64,000 nucleotides of DNA from Neelides folsomi (lineage: Eukaryota; Arthropoda; Collembola; Neelipleona; Neelidae). The stretch lies in assembly GCA_034687125.1 (NCBI GenBank), contig JAQGBZ010000332.1, positions 1 through 64,000 of the forward strand, in the 5' to 3' direction. The translations under genes and the position numbers were made by a program. Numbering within the stretch: the first letter of the stretch is position 1; the number at the start of each line of letters is the position of its first letter. Under the pieces are notes generated by a model that had not been told where the DNA came from, did not search any database, and saw nothing but the letters and a program-made list of their open reading frames with translations. This document shows, piece by piece, positions 12,644 through 25,105 of this stretch.

Positions 12644-14843
12644 ATGAAAATCCTTCATGTTGAAGTTCAAAAGCAACCACAAAGGTAATAATATAAAAAT
12701 CAATTAATTTTTGCATATCTTATTAATCTTATATGACTATCTCACTCTCACTGACTTGTAATTTTTATACCCACAATCTTATTTAATATAATGTAAGTTG
12801 ATAACCAATTTAATGTAAATTTACTATACTTTATATTTAACATTTTATTAACTAATGATAGTATTGCATTTGTGTTTAATGTATTAATTTTATTTTAGTC
12901 GATGTTTAACAAAAAAGATTGAAGGATTACTTCTAAAAGCATTGAATTCCGATCCGGCTATTGAAGACAATGTGATCTTTGTCAACATTACAAAAGAAGA
13001 ATTGCATTTAGAAATTAGTTCAATTAAGATATACGATGAAAGCCACAATTCCTTTTCTATCAAATACAGATCGGAATCCGAGATTTGTAAAACAACGAAT
13101 GGTCATAATGGAAATTCAATTCATGAAGAAAAGATGGTAAAACATACAAGATAAACCAAGATAAATAAAATTTCTGTATAAATATATCCTATTTACGATA
13201 AGTTAACAAAGATGTTTAAGCTCATGAATACTTATTTCTATTGCAGGATGAAGAATCGAACTACAAGTTTCAATTCCACATCTACGAATTGAATGAAGGT
13301 GAGGAAGATGCAGAGTACATGGACGATGAAGATGAAAATGGGGGAAATTCACCTGCTTCACATTCATGGATTCTTCCTTCGACTCATTTTGATTCCCTTT
13401 GGGATTCTCTTTTCTTTGAATCCAATATTAAGATAAATGTAAGAAAGTTGTAATAATTAAGATTAAATAAAAATTACTTTTTATTCGCACATTACTTATA
13501 TTTGAATTACTTACTATATAAATTAATGAGTTGAATTGAATTGAATCTTAAATATGTATTTTAATTGCAGTTGATGGATTATGTGAGAAAAAGTTTACTC
13601 TATTCTGAAAAAGGAGTGAATAATTCCATAATTGATTGGAACAAAGTGATTCTTCTCCATGGCCCACCTGGAACAGGAAAAACAAGTCTTTGTAAAGCCC
13701 TGGCGCAGAAAGCGAGCATTTGGCTTAATCACAAATACCGATATGGCCAACTTGTGGAAATTAACAGCCATAGCTTATTTTCAAAATGGTTTTCAGAGGT
13801 TAATTACAAGTTTAACTATATAGTTTAACTAACTAACAATAAGTAAAACTAAAAGTTATATAAAAACAAATAAAAAAGTAATTTAATAATTGCTTTCTTT
13901 TCAGAGTGGGAAACTTGTTATGAAAATGTTTGATAAAATTCATGAGCTTCTTGAAGATCCCGAATGTTTGCTTTTCCTTCTTATTGATGAAGTTGAGAGT
14001 TTGGCCAAATGTCGGAAATCGGCTGAAGCTGGGAATGAACCTTCGGATTCAATCCGGGCAGTCAATGCCCTTCTCACACAAATCGATAAAATTAAAAGGT
14101 AAACATTTCATTCTTATAATTAGTTATTTATCACCCTTAATAATTAGCTATTTATTAACATGTTTATTAAATACTGGACATTAACTAATATCGAATATTA
14201 TTAATATTTTGATGCAGGTATCCAAACGTTGTGATATTAACCACTTCCAATATGGTCAAATCAATCGATCTCGCATTTGTGGATAGAGCAGACTTGAAGA
14301 TTTCTGTTGGCAATCCCCCAACTCAAGTGATTTCGCAAATTCTTTCCACTTGCATTTCTGAACTTATTCGAGTAAGACATTTTAATACTATTATTAAGTA
14401 TTTAATTTTTATACAATTAAGATTATGAATAACAATAAGATATATTTATATTAATGAGTTATTAAATTAAGAAAAATGTTTTTATATTTTTAACATAATC
14501 TAATAGATTATTTTATCTATATTTCAACAGGTTGGAATCATAAACGACCAAAAGTTAAATACTGGTGATTTATGGCTCTCTGATCTCCATTTGATAGCAA
14601 AGTAATTAAAAAATATATTATAGCTGCATTGTTTACAATTTCCTTTCTCATTTATAAATTGATAAATGTTTTAGAAAATGTGCTGATGGAAATTTAAGCG
14701 GTCGAACTCTGAGGAAACTTCCCTTCATAACCCAAGTAAAGTTCATTCACTCCGAGACGTGTTCTCTCAAAGAATTCTTAATAGGATTCGACGCTGCGAT
14801 TAATAATGAAATTGAGGCAAATTCACTTCTTAATTCAATTTAA
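12644..14843 (+). CDS. TRIP13: AAA+ ATPase TRIP13 / Pch2 orthologue
   Basis: TRIP13/Pch2 remodels HORMA-domain proteins such as MAD2 and meiotic HORMADs, acting in checkpoint silencing and meiotic recombination. Eight exons: 12644-12684, 12899-13136, 13247-13438, 13571-13798, 13905-14098, 14218-14371, 14531-14601 and 14675-14843. All phases agree and give 428 aa, against 432 in human. Visible motifs are Walker A GPPGTGKT (about residue 188), Walker B LLIDEVES (about 260), the family signature [17 protein letters not shown], the sensor-like [11 protein letters not shown] and FVDRAD segments, and the C-terminal lid [10 protein letters not shown]. The N-terminus (VEVQKQP) fits the substrate-recognition domain. 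It lies tail to tail with the dihydrodiol dehydrogenase gene, 168 bp apart. Confidence 0.95.
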
Positions 14844-15011
14844 AAGATTGACTCTCAAAATTGCCAATATAAAAATACATAAAAGTAACTCATTTTTAAA
14901 CTAAGTAATATGATTTCAACTAGTAATATCTGTTTAAATTTTTATATAAAATTATTTTATTTATAACATTTTCTAACATTTTTATATTTATTATTTTTAT
15001 AATAAATAAGT

Positions 15012-16745
15012 CTAATCTTGTGGATAAACAACTCCAATTTGTCTTCTGATCTCATCACAAATCTCATACACTGCCATGCTTTCATCCAAAGGCATTAAGG
15101 GACTTTCTGTTAAACCTTCAAAAACAATATAAAAGCAAGTGTTTAAAATCGATTTATATTAGATACTTATTTTATCATAAACTTGAATTCAAACTAGATA
15201 TTTGCATTATAGGAATTGTGTTTTTAACCTTTAATGATGCAATTTCTAACTTCTTCTGCCTCATACATAAACCCTTGAGCATTTGGATAGTTGGTTGAAT
15301 TGGAAAGTTCTGGTAATGGAAATGAAAATCTTCCCTCTGGACTTTCTAATACCGTTGGAGCCCAATATGGTTTACAGAACTGAACATATTTATGAAAATG
15401 TACTATTAATTAATTAATTACAATTATCTGTATATGGTATATGTACCTAATCATTATCATCATATTGGTATAATCGTAATATTAAAATGAGCATAATTAA
15501 ATAATACAAATTCATTTAGTTAAGGTTTTGTATACCCTAAAGAATCCTTTTGTTCCAATTGCAAAATATTCTGATGGCATTGGACATTTAAAGTGAGTGA
15601 TCCCCGTAGCCGAATTCCCATTGTTGTAATAAAGTGTAAAGTTAGAAGTTTCGTCGACTCCTTCAGGTGACAAAATTCCACTTCCAACAATCCGATCAGG
15701 TTTACCAAATAGAAGTAAAGCAAGTTGAATTCCATAAACTCCGAAATTAAGTAACGATCCTCCCCCGATTTCTCTTTTACTATTTAAACATTGTTAAACA
15801 ATCTTGACTTATTTAACTATTATTATGAAATTAAATTTAACTATTGTAATAATTAAAAGTGCTCGAAGAACCTGAGTCTATCCAAATGAGAAAATGCGGC
15901 TCCAGTTATAACCGTTGTCTGTGTCAAATCGCCTATGACGCCTCTTTCCAAATCCTCGCGAAATTTTTTAAATGCTGGAAAAAATCTTGTCCAAAAGCCC
16001 TTTAATTAACAATAATTATTAATTTAATTAATTATAATTAATATTAAAGGTTATGTTATTACTGATTTAATAAACTTTATACTTTTGATTAAATAACATA
16101 AAGACTGACGTTGCTTTAAAAGACATAAATGGGAGTAAAGTTAATTTACGAACTTCCATAAGGAAGAGTTTCTTTTCTCTTGCCAATTCCACAATTTCCT
16201 TTGCTTCTTTGTAGTTGAGGCAAAGAGGCTTTTCACACAAGACATGTTTTCCATGTTCTATGGCTAATTTAGCTTGCGGGAAATGTTCCGAATTCACAGT
16301 CCCGATGTACACGACGTCTGGGGAAAGAAAATAAATAGAAATTTAGCAAAACTCGAATCGGATCTACGTAAACATGAAGGATGTGAATGTAGTGAATAAA
16401 GTATTCGTAATTCTTCCATTATTTAGTGTAAATGTTGTGGATGTGAAGCACATGTGAATGATGTGAGGAGTGAAAAGTGTAAAAAGTGTCAGATAAAAAA
16501 TATTAAAAGAAATTGAAAAATGGCGAGTAACCAATTTGTGGATCAGTTAAGAGAGATTCGTAAGATCCGAAGGCTTTTGGAATTCCGTGAACTTTGGCGA
16601 ACTCCGTTGCCCTTTCCAAACACCTTGAACCAATTCCAATCCCCACATGATCCGACACAGGAAGAAGCGAAAGACCACTAACAAAGTCGTGAGTGATTTT
16701 ACTACAACCGAAAAAACCCCAACGGAGCGGAGTCCCCACAGACAT
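15012..16745 (-). CDS. DHDH: trans-1,2-dihydrodiol dehydrogenase-like oxidoreductase (Gfo/Idh/MocA)
   Basis: Predicted NADP-dependent oxidoreductase that oxidises dihydrodiols and D-xylose in the family. Six exons (- strand order): 16745-16532, 16317-16154, 15999-15872, 15773-15536, 15379-15229 and 15115-15012. They give 332 aa, close to the usual 334. The Rossmann fold starts at RWGFFGCSKI (residues about 8-17). The family's CEKPL signature is at about residues 99-103, followed by MEGFWTRFFPA and the substrate-domain segment GGSLLNFGVYGIQLA. The end matches the family's EEVRRAIG-type helix (DEIRRQIGVVYPQD). The donor after exon 2 (GTTCGT) is a weak GT site but is the only one that keeps phase. 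Confidence 0.93.
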
Positions 16746-17786
16746 TTCAATTATTAATTTATTGTCACTTAAATTGTTTCTAATGAAGAAAAATTCCTAC
16801 GATTTAAATTTACCATGTGATGGGAATGGTTGCTAAATTTAGAACTGTTTTACATCTACCATATGCAAATCATTTAAATGCATATTAAGGATAAGAATCA
16901 AAGGTTGAAATTTCAACACAGGAGACAGATTCAATGCTATACTTAATGTTTGTATATTTAAGATAAAATATATTTTATATGTTTTATCTGTATATGGATA
17001 ATATTTATATCAACCTTAATTTTTTAATTCCTATAAAATATATGAGATCGAGATCCAATTATGAAGGATGAAAAAATGAATAAATTTTACACGATGCAAA
17101 TCCGTGTCCAAAAGTTATACAATAATAATTTATCATCTTATAAATACTAGGTATATGGTATGATATATATTTATATGATGTAAAACATGAAGATTCGTTG
17201 GATGAAAAATCTGTGTAGTTTGAGTGATGAAATGGATGAAGATTTATGTTCCTCCAAGGAGTGAGAAATTGAAGATTCATTTTTAATTCATTCATACTTA
17301 AACTTCATTACATTCATACTTGACATTTTAATATAACTTGATATAAGTAACATTATGATATACTCAATGTCAGTAGTGATATAAACCAAACCATTGTCGG
17401 CAGAATTATAGATACAAACTGTCCAAACATTTATAACTTACGACATTTACAAACATACATTTTATCACATTTTACTTACAAACTTGCGTTACATACAAAT
17501 ATTTGTGTTTAATTTATCTTAATGTAAAATTATCTATTAACTTCAATTTAAGTAAAATAAGTAAGTTAGCTTACTTAAATAAAGGTAATTAAAATTAAAG
17601 TAATTAAAAGGATATTTGATAAACTATAAAAATTGGTACTAACATTTAAAAAATAAGAAATATTGTTCTTTAGAATTTCAAATTGTAATTATTCTAATTA
17701 TAAATATATAAATAATATGCAAATATGTATGCTTTTACTAACATTAACATTGATATGAACATGTAAATATTAAATATAGTTTATTA
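16746..17786. other. AT-rich intergenic region
   Basis: Low-complexity A/T sequence without protein-like frames. The 78-codon antisense frame near 17059-17295 has random composition. No RNA gene or repeat was recognised. Confidence 0.5.
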
Positions 17787-18077
17787 GGTCAACTCAATGG
17801 GAGGTTGAAGCGACGTAGTTTTGGTTGTGTCGTCAGAGCTAATCAAAACCTAAAATTTTTAATGAAACCAAAATTAGATATGATTTTTAATGAAACGGAC
17901 TTTCGCGTTCTCGAACTACTTCTGAATTTCAAGGATGTAAAAGTCCTTCACTTTCCTGACTCTTGTCTTAACACTAATCCAAATTTGTGCCTCACATTTT
18001 CGCCAAATGGAGATTAAAAGTTTGGACATAAAAGTACTGATAAAAAGATTCGGATATTCGAAGTGAAATGCACAAAA
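17787..18077 (+). pseudogene. WD40-repeat-like gene fragment
   Basis: One frame reads as protein-like for about 75 codons, stops once, and then continues in the same frame with STDKKIRIFEV. Together with the preceding LTFSPNGD this has the layout of a WD40 blade (strand, SPNGD turn, TDKKIRIFEV strand). There is no start codon, no splice context and no second blade, so it is best read as a degraded fragment of a host WD-repeat gene. The match is weak and could be coincidence. Confidence 0.3.
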
Positions 18078-18168
18078 TAGCCCCAAAGTTGAAATATCAA
18101 ATTGGTACATCTATTTGACTATATAGGTACATAAGCCGGAATAAGCAGTCTACCATTAACTAAGAAGT

Positions 18169-20350
18169 TTAAATAACTTTCTTCCAAGTTCTAGAGCTCT
18201 GCAGAGTGAAGTCGTGAAAGGTAATTTATTAAAATATGAAAAGGCTCATTAAGTAAGTCAAACCATTGGGTTGTTAAAACTCACCTTTTTGAGACTCGTG
18301 GGGAAAGCTTTCTTAAAGCTGGCTTTAAAGTTCTCGGATAAGAATGCATAAAGTATTGGGTTCACGGCTGAATTCGAATACGACAAAATTCCCGTCAGGA
18401 GAGAAATGTATAAAATTCCCATTGAATGATCCGGATCATTAAAAACGAGATAGAGCTATAATAAGTATATAGAAAAGTATTATATATATATATATATTGT
18501 ATTGGTATTATCACAAGCTGTTATTATAAAACTAAAGTATTATTATACGAAACGTGCGAATTTTTCCAAATTAAGTTTTTCGGGTTTTTCGGGTTTTTTC
18601 CTCACCTGGAATGCCCAATAAGGGGCCCAAAGACAAAAGTAGACCACGATGATGGTGAGGACCATCTTGCTCACTTTAGAATGCGGGTTTTCTCTCCCGG
18701 AAACAATCAAAGAATCACTCCGACTTTCCCGAAAACTTCCCCCTTCGATGCAGCTCAATTCGGACGAGGGAACTCGCGGAGTTTGGTTGCGAGTTCGGAC
18801 TGCCCCCAAGGTCCGGAGTCGTTGGAGAACCAGATAGTAGAAAATCATGATAAAAATCACCGGAAGAACAAAGGAAAGAATGAAGGAATAAACGATGAAG
18901 ATTTTTGACCCGTTAATTTCAACTTCTAAAATCTTCGATGGCCAAATGATTCCACACATTGTCTAAATTAATATTAATTAATTACAAATTAAAAAATATT
19001 TTAAAAAATATATTCTCGAGATTCATCACAGTTTCTTAATATCTTAATTAATATTTAGGAATATTAAATATGATTTTTTAATTAAAAATATTTGTTTTTT
19101 AATAAATATTAAATTAATTTGATTTTTATTTGATTTTTTCATACCTTATTGTTACCTTCAAATTCCGTTGTTCCCGAGTACATGATGATTGGCGCAACGT
19201 AAAGTGCCGAAAGGAGCCAAACAACGAGCGAAACATTTCTTGCAATTTTGGGTGTCCGGAGACTCATTGCACGGATTGGATGACAAATTGCGAGAAACCT
19301 TTTAAAGAAAAGTGGAAGAAACATTTTATTGTACTGGATATTTTTTATTACTTTTTTATTCTATTTTATTGTCACACAGCACAGAGTGAAAAGTTTGTGA
19401 GAAAGAGAGACATAATACAATACAGACACATAATAAATATAATACAAATAAATATCATATTTGGCAGGTTATATACACGACACATATTGCATTTCACAAA
19501 AATTGTACAAAAGCTTTTGTAAGGGCCAAAAATATTTATAATGAAACCAAATCGGTCTGAATGGGAATAAATAGAAGAAGAATTGAAATCCGAGATTTTT
19601 ATACGCGTCTTTCCCAACTCGTATAAATGTAAAACTTCACAACAAACAAAGAGGTTAAACCAATAAATTCACCTCCTTCCATCTCACATTCTTTCATGTG
19701 TCTTTTTTTCGCGTTTTTTCCTTTCACCGCCATCCATTTCAAAAATGGATTTATGGGACTTTTAATAATGAAATATTGCATTCTTCATACACAAAGAATC
19801 GCAAACTCCATTTGATTATAAAAAACACCATAAATCCATTTTCCATTTTACTAAATACTGATACATAAATATTGTGTAAATTCAAATACATAAGATACTA
19901 ACCGAACCTAACCTAATATTTATAAATTTATAATGTACCTAATAAAAATGCAATTTACCTGTCACCAGACAAAACAGTTAGGAATAGTGAAGAAGTGAAT
20001 TGATTGATCGACGTGAAGGTATAATAGGCCTTGCAAATGAAATTCCCAAATGCCCATCTCCCCAGAATGGAGGTCGTGATGATGACAGGGATCCCCAATA
20101 AAAAGAAATCGTCGGCGAGGGCGAGGTTGAGAATAAAGCAGTTCGTCACTGTCTGCATGTTGGAAAACCTACACACGACGGAGATGACAAGTGTGTTCCC
20201 AAAAAGCCCGACGAGACAGACGATTCCAAATAGGACTTGGTGCATTAGGGCCAAGTACCAAATCTTGTCATCCGGATAAACCACGTCTTCCAAATCAACC
20301 AAATTCTCTTCTTCCAGAAACGTGAAATTCTCACCAAATAATTCCTCCAT
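18169..20350 (-). CDS. class A GPCR, somatostatin / allatostatin-C receptor type
   Basis: Peptide-gated seven-transmembrane receptor. Exons (- strand order): 20350-19959, 19298-19145, 18962-18606, 18455-18285 and a short last exon 18198-18169, giving 367 aa. Start ATG at 20350; N-glycosylation site NFT near the N-terminus. TM1 carries GNTLVI, TM2 NLALADDFFLLGIP (typical of somatostatin/AstC/opioid receptors), TM3 ends in DRFLAICHP, TM6 WAPYWAFQ and TM7 SNSAVNPILYA. Cysteines FICKAYY and TMCGIIW give the conserved disulphide. The third intracellular loop is about 60 residues and serine-rich. Reading through the last donor instead gives a different tail ending at 18258. The subfamily assignment is by motif only. 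Confidence 0.88.
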
Positions 20351-23300
20351 TTTCACACACACTCAACTGATAGCGAATTGCATAAAATAAAATTATAAAA
20401 AAACACAATCAATTTGGAAAAAATTCAATTTCACACTGTCGCTTTTCCATCACATTCTTTATATGATTTGACAAGATAATTGGAACGATTTATATTTAAA
20501 CACTTACACGACACGTATTATTTATATACTTTACTAGTTACGATTAAATGATTTATATACTAAATATACTAAAATTACATAATACAATATTTTACTTATA
20601 TACTACAAAGCTACAATATACAAATAGTTGTAGGTTAGCTTAAATGCGTATAATGTGCACAAAATTCATTAACTATATAAAATGGTTTTAGTGTTGAAAT
20701 CCGTAATAACTTTTTTCTCTAATTTTAACAATATTAATTAAATTGATGAAAAAGTAATGTGAATTTTTCTCTCATATGTATAGTTTGTTAATATTGGATT
20801 TGTCACTTCACAGTATAAGAGGAGAGATCTGTTCCTTTATTCCTTTCTTGTGGAGCTCGTGGCTCCGAGTGTTGCAAATCCGAAGGTTGAATCTCAACTG
20901 AGTGAGTCAAAGGAGATGTCGTAATAATAAATAATAAACAATAAAAGTCGAGAGATCTTCAACCCTCCATTTCGGACTCGTTCGGGACTCTCTTTTAATT
21001 ATTACCACTTTTATTATCCCGAAACTTTATTACTCACTGATTAATACAATACTACACTTAAACAATATTTACACATTAACACTCCCTATGTACTCCCTAT
21101 GTACTGTACTAGTAGTACATATTCTTACAGTATTCTATTATACCTTATTCTATTATACAACTCCCTTTGTCTATTAACTCTATTATAATACCCGCTTTGT
21201 AATGTCATCCTAAAAACTCCACACATCACACATTGGAGAATTTATAGGAAAATTAATGTCCCTGGGTCTTGTATGTATCCTGCATACAAATATAATATAC
21301 ATCTGTAGAGGATAGTTATAGTTCAAGTTATATTAACAGAAGGAAAAGAAACAGAAGCGAAGAAATGCCTCTGATCTCGAATGTGAAAAAGAGCAGTGTG
21401 GAGTGAGTGAAGGAAAATGTTCAACTTTTCATCTTCACTTCTTTGGCTCATCTGGAAAGGATGAAAAAAGAAGCCATCTGGAATAGAATCTCATTATCTT
21501 CTCAAATCTCTTTCATTGATGGATTCATGGGTTCTAAAATCCACTTGCCCAAATTTCTCATCTTCTTCATTTACGACTCATAAATTGGTGAATACCTCAA
21601 CTTTATTTCAATTTGCCATGAGACAACCAAGTCTGGTAAAATCTATTTTGCTAAATACTCTCTTGTTGAATCCTCTATACAGTATTTCCTATATGTAACC
21701 TGAATATAATAAAGACGTTTCGGTACAGAAAATATCTAGAGATTCGGTAAATGCAACTGTATGGTATGGATAATATACAAAGGATATTCCAAGTGAAAAG
21801 ATTTACACAGAAGGTTCCAAATGCATTTTGAAGGGCTTTAAATTATTAACAAGATGTCTGGATGAAGAAACCTCGGGAACTCTCAAGTGCTATTAATTTT
21901 AAATGTTTCAACGCCTATATCACTTATAAGCATATGCCAATTTGTGTATGAAGTGAGTTAAGAGATGAATAATGAGCCTATTTCTCCCTCTTAATCCATT
22001 TAACCAACACATCAAATCTTTCCTCCCCGGCCCATTTGTTTAGCAAAATAAATTTGAACTCTCAGCGGGACCTTCGGTTTCCTTCCTAAATATTCACTCA
22101 GCTCCTTTACCCAAATTACAATTTGCAAGATACAATTATTCTTAAAAATACTTTTTGCACCATAAACTATAATATTATGATAATAAATATTTTAACGATA
22201 ATATTTTAACGTTAATGTTTAACGATAATGCTTTAATGATAATGTTTTAATGGTAATGTTTTAATGGTAATGTTTTAACGATAATGTTTTAAATCTAACT
22301 AAATGTGTTTGAATGATGTTGATGATATAAATAGAGGTAGAAAATCCAAGAATTTAAAAACACGTTCAATTAGAGCAGAAAGAGAAAAACTGAACCTTTA
22401 ATTTGGGGGAATTTCCTTCCACAATGTTTTTTGTGATGTGAGATGTGATCCTATCTTTGATGTAATTTATCGACCACTCCAGTTGATTTATCACTTTCTC
22501 AATTACTTCACTCTTCTCAAATCCAAATTCTTGTTAACGGACAATTCCCGGTTGTTACACTTTGCAAAAAATAATAGAATAATTTGCATAACTAAATTTA
22601 TCGACCTTATGTAAGCACAAATATATAATTAATGATCGCGATATGATCTAATTAATTAAATTGGGTAGAAAGATAAAATACTTTTCTAGAGACGTTAGAT
22701 GTAAATCTTTTCTTTTTTGTATACATAATTGCCTCTTTTATTTTTCAGTAATACAAGAGGGTTATGTAAAATATACTTACATACAAAATACTACATATTT
22801 ACCTAATTACTAATTAATGCATAATATATTACCTACTCGTATTTAATTAAATTAAAATATAAAGATGTGAAAAATTGTCCCAAAAAATTCTGTTTATGAC
22901 ATTTAACTCTTAAAACTAAGTGTTTTCGCCACTTAAAGTTACGCACAAATATTAATAAATAAATATTTATGAAATACATTTCCATTTTATAGATCCATAA
23001 ACCATAGATGATATTATGAGAATAATGTTCCATATCATTTCTTCATATTAAACCATATTGTATCTAAAAGTTGATAATGTTAAATTTATAAAGATATTTC
23101 CATCCCACAAGATCTGAACAAATCTTCTTATAAATAGGTATATTCTATATCCATACATAATGCATATAGTAAAAAGATCTCAAGATGTGACGGGAATGAT
23201 TTAAAAATAGTCTAAATCAGAAAGCACATGAGTGATTAAAATGGAACTGAGCTGCTGTTGTTGTTGAAGATTTTGATCAGATCGAAGGTCACAGAGTTAT

Positions 23301-24261
23301 TTCTCCTCTCACTCTTCATAAGGGACTTTCAATCAAACACTTCACGTCCAACACAATGCGTTAGAACCTTATGACTTATTCTCGTCTTAACCCTTTAACC
23401 CCATAAGACAAATATAAACATCTTATAACAAAAACTGTTATATCAAATGCATCATACAACATCTCATCACACAATGTATATCACTAATATCATAATATCA
23501 CACAATATCATTACTTGTAAGAGAGATGTATGACTGTAATAAATTGTACATGGAAGCTGCGCGTAGTAAAATAGATTATATAAACCATAAACAATAATGT
23601 TTTTCTCGTCCTCATTTTAATGACAAAGATATAAAAATATTATCTGTGCCCTGATCAATAATTAATAATCCTAATCAATAATTTGTTAACTCATGTTTAA
23701 AGTCAACTTCAATTATTTCAATCTTTTGGTTCGTTTAATTCGTTTTCCGGATTTTTCGTTTTCCAAGTTCATGATTTTAGTTTTACAAACCCGACCTGAT
23801 TAATGAAAGTAAAATGCGAATAAAGAAATGCGAATAAAAATTATCTAATAGTTTTGACTTGAAGGCGGATGTGAGCGAAAAGGTTTTGAATAATTTAAAA
23901 TATAAACTCTCGAATCTCATTCCTCAATTTGTTCAACCAGTGGAATTAGAAAATGAAGTTGAGCAAAAGTTTGAGGATCCCTTGAAGGAATGACCGAAGA
24001 ACAAAATTATTTCCACGGTTCAATTTGTCTTACAAACTTCCTCAATACTTCACATCTTCTTTTACTCCATCAACTTGACTGTGGAGTTCACTCCAATCGA
24101 TGTCTCATTATAAATGGACAGGATGAACACGAACAAGTTAGGTGGAATTAACTTATTATTATTCAAAATTATTGCTTCAAGCCCAACAAAGTTATTATTA
24201 CATGGAATTTATAGAGAATCAAACTCTTTTCTAGTCATTAAACACTATAATTCTATCTACT
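20351..24261. other. long gene-poor intergenic region
   Basis: About 3.9 kb upstream of the GPCR. I see no exons with matched splice sites. A more balanced block at 20820-20990 and one near 21360-21640 stand out in composition but encode nothing obvious. Regulatory sequence for the GPCR is possible but not demonstrable here. Confidence 0.5.
22188..22292 (+). repeat. 14-15 bp minisatellite-like array
   Basis: About seven imperfect copies of a unit close to GATAATGTTTTAATG. Copies differ by one or two bases or by length (TTTAACG versus TTTAATG). Confidence 0.8.
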
Positions 24262-25105
24262 ACCATATACACATATACTTAATACATAGTATGTACAATC
24301 GCATTTCATATATCTTCGCAAAATCCCTGGTTCGCCTTCCTTCCTTTTTATCAATATATTCAAATGTATTTTGCGTTTTATTTTGTTTATTCAAGTAGGG
24401 AGTATTAAAATGAACATTTTAAGTTTTATTTTCATTAAATAAAAATATGCGTAATATTATTAACTATTAATAACATTTAAAATTTTGTCATATCTCCTTT
24501 TGATTTGATCAATTCTCTAACACGTTGAGGGATAGAGGAGACCAAGCGTTGGCAAGTCTGTGGAGTTATTTTATTCCACTAGGTTTGTAAAATTTGTTTT
24601 AAATTTTCAGTATTTGTAGGGTTTTCTCGTTTTACCTTCTTTTTCAAAATACCTCATAGAGACTCGATGACATTCATGTCCGGGCTGCTTGGTGGGCCTT
24701 CATGCCCTTCTCCACGCCGTACTACTGGACACTTCTTTTCCGATTTTTTCGGCCCATTTTATTGCAATCGTGTCAAATGTGGAAAATCTGTTTTTGAGAA
24801 TAACTTTTTCGAGGATCTTATCTTCATTATTTTGTGTCTTTTGAATGCATCCTGATTTGGCTTTGGGGTTCAGTTGAATTCCTTTCTTTATTTTAATAAT
24901 TTTAGCACTTTTATTTTCTAAAAACTTCAATCTAATTAAATTTAGGTATCCTTGAGAAGTCTGTTTACACCTTGCCATTTTTAAAACAAAATTCATGAAA
25001 TGAGGAATCATTGGAAAAGATAAAAAGGAAGGAAGGAACGCGAACCAAAGATTTTGCGTATACGAAAAGGGGTTGTATGGTCGATCATATAAATACATTA
25101 TGGTA
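24262..25105 (-). mobile_element. internally deleted Tc1-like DNA transposon
   Basis: Imperfect inverted ends are visible: CGCAAAATCCCTGGTTCGCC at about 24318 mirrors GCGAACCAAAGATTTTGCG at about 25040, with weaker similarity outward to about 24262 and 25105. On the - strand a transposase begins at 24979 (MARCKQTSQG). It carries helix-turn-helix-like segments ending in STAWRRA, then jumps directly to the C-terminal Tc1 signature SPDMNVIESL and a tail with CQRLVSSIPQRVRELIKSKG near 24484. The catalytic core between them is missing and stops are present, so this is a non-autonomous, decayed copy. The exact termini and the TA target duplication are not resolved. Confidence 0.75.

Noticed and set aside
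20820-20990. Compositionally distinct block resembling the edge of a retroelement
   Set aside because: No paired terminal repeat, primer site or coding trace could be found in the window.
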